Below, piece after piece: positions 5,443-6,051 of a DNA stretch of 6,051 nt. Within the stretch, counting starts at the first letter, position 1; each line of letters starts with the position of its first letter. Source of the stretch: Candidatus Omnitrophota bacterium (GTDB lineage Bacteria > Omnitrophota > Gorgyraeia > JABMQH01); contig JAPLLL010000120.1 in assembly GCA_026387595.1 (NCBI GenBank), positions 1 to 6,051 of the forward strand. The letters run 5' to 3'. The position numbers were made by a program, and so were the translations under genes. Below the pieces are notes generated by a model, which saw only the letters and a list, made by a program, of their open reading frames with translations, did not search any database and had not been told where the DNA came from.

Positions 5443-5715
5443 ATGAAGAAAAGGGCGCATGTTTTTTATTCGGGCCGGGTGCAGGGCATAGGGTTCAGGT
5501 TTACAGCGGTTGATATTGCAAGGGATGGCGGCATAACCGGCTGGGTAAAGAACCTTCCGGACGGCAGGGTCGAGGTCGTTGCCGAGGCTGAAAAAGGCAG
5601 CCTTGAAGATTTTTTGGACAAGGTCAATAAGTATTTCAGCCGCTATATCCAGGATGCGGAAACTGACTGGCAGGAAGCTACGGGCGAGTTCAGGGATTTC
5701 ACCGTAAGGTTTTAA
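5443..5715 (+). CDS. acyP: acylphosphatase
   Basis: A 90-residue cytoplasmic enzyme of the usual family length. It hydrolyses the carboxyl-phosphate bond of acyl phosphates such as acetyl phosphate or 1,3-bisphosphoglycerate. Both family signatures are present: SGRVQGIGFRF (10-20), with the phosphate-binding loop and catalytic Arg19, and GWVKNLPDGRVEV (33-45), with catalytic Asn37. The 18-residue spacing between the two catalytic residues is as in known acylphosphatases. The ATG at 5443 is chosen because the family begins just before 'AHVFYSGRVQG'; the longer open frame runs back into the tRNA and cannot be coding. No Shine-Dalgarno sequence is evident, which is notable given the very short distance to the tRNA. 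The next gene starts directly after its stop. Confidence 0.95.
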   Translation: MKKRAHVFYSGRVQGIGFRFTAVDIARDGGITGWVKNLPDGRVEVVAEAEKGSLEDFLDKVNKYFSRYIQDAETDWQEATGEFRDFTVRF

Positions 5716-6051
5716 ATGCGCTACGCGATATTTTCTGACATACACGGGAACAAGGAAGCCTACGGGGCCGTCTTAGAGGCGCTTAAGACCGAAAACCTGG
5801 ATAAATGTTATTGCGCAGGGGATATCGTAGGATACGGCGCCGATCCCTCAGAATGCATCAGCATGACCAAACAGTTAAATCCAGCCATAGTGGCAGGCAA
5901 CCATGACTGGGGCGCGACAGGGCGTACTGATATATCTAATTTCAGCCCTGCCGCGAAAGCGGCGGTTATATGGACAAAAGATGCGCTAAGCGGATCGGAC
6001 AGGGATTACCTTAAGGGCCTTAAGCTTATTTACAGAAACGATTTTACCATG
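5716..6051 (+). CDS. calcineurin-like metallophosphoesterase, 5' part
   Basis: The ATG follows the acylphosphatase TAA without a gap, with AAGG (5706-5709) 6 nt upstream as ribosome-binding site, so the pair is translationally coupled. The 112 residues present carry the dimetal phosphoesterase motifs: SDIHGN (D8, H10), GDIVGYG (G35, D36) and GNHD (N62, H63, D64). The gene is cut by the window end; relatives of this YfcE/ApaH-like group are usually around 160-250 residues. Its substrate (phosphodiester, nucleotide or phosphoprotein) cannot be told from this part. Nothing indicates a defect in the visible portion. Confidence 0.93.
   Translation, partial: MRYAIFSDIHGNKEAYGAVLEALKTENLDKCYCAGDIVGYGADPSECISMTKQLNPAIVAGNHDWGATGRTDISNFSPAAKAAVIWTKDALSGSDRDYLKGLKLIYRNDFTM

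Overview
The window is ordinary-looking bacterial chromosome of moderate GC. It most likely comes from an uncultivated Gram-negative lineage. Signal peptides, a PilZ protein, a secreted TPR protein and a secreted helical-repeat protein carrying a 'CLRP' motif just after its signal peptide remind me of Candidatus Omnitrophota (PVC superphylum). That placement rests on memory of protein style, not on a marker gene. No mobile element, CRISPR array or origin is visible.

Left end (1-673, + strand): the last codons of ribD overlap ribE by 16 nt. This is the tail of a riboflavin operon, and no further rib gene follows. After an AT-rich promoter region (about 699-732) comes a single-domain PilZ protein (762-1154) with both cyclic-di-GMP-binding motifs intact.

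Centre (1155-2962, + strand): the gap 1190-1271 folds into a strong intrinsic terminator and also into a mutually exclusive long-range antiterminator pairing. It contains sequence blocks resembling the core of the c-di-GMP-I (GEMM) riboswitch, but I cannot find a full match. It precedes a 555-residue exported protein made of about nine roughly 40-residue helical repeats, whose family I do not recognise. Together these could form a small c-di-GMP-responsive unit; that is the most interesting possibility in the window, and it is an inference.

Right of centre (3041-5231, - strand): a two-gene operon encodes a zinc-ribbon CPBP/CAAX-type membrane protease and, 1 nt downstream, an exported TPR protein. 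It converges on the 555-residue gene across a GC-rich hairpin that contains a run of ten G. Its upstream promoter would start transcription almost at the first ATG, so the mRNA may be leaderless.

Right end (5276-6051, + strand): a recognisable promoter drives tRNA-Pro(CGG). It is followed closely by an acylphosphatase gene and then, with no gap, by the 5' part of a calcineurin-like metallophosphoesterase gene that runs off the window.
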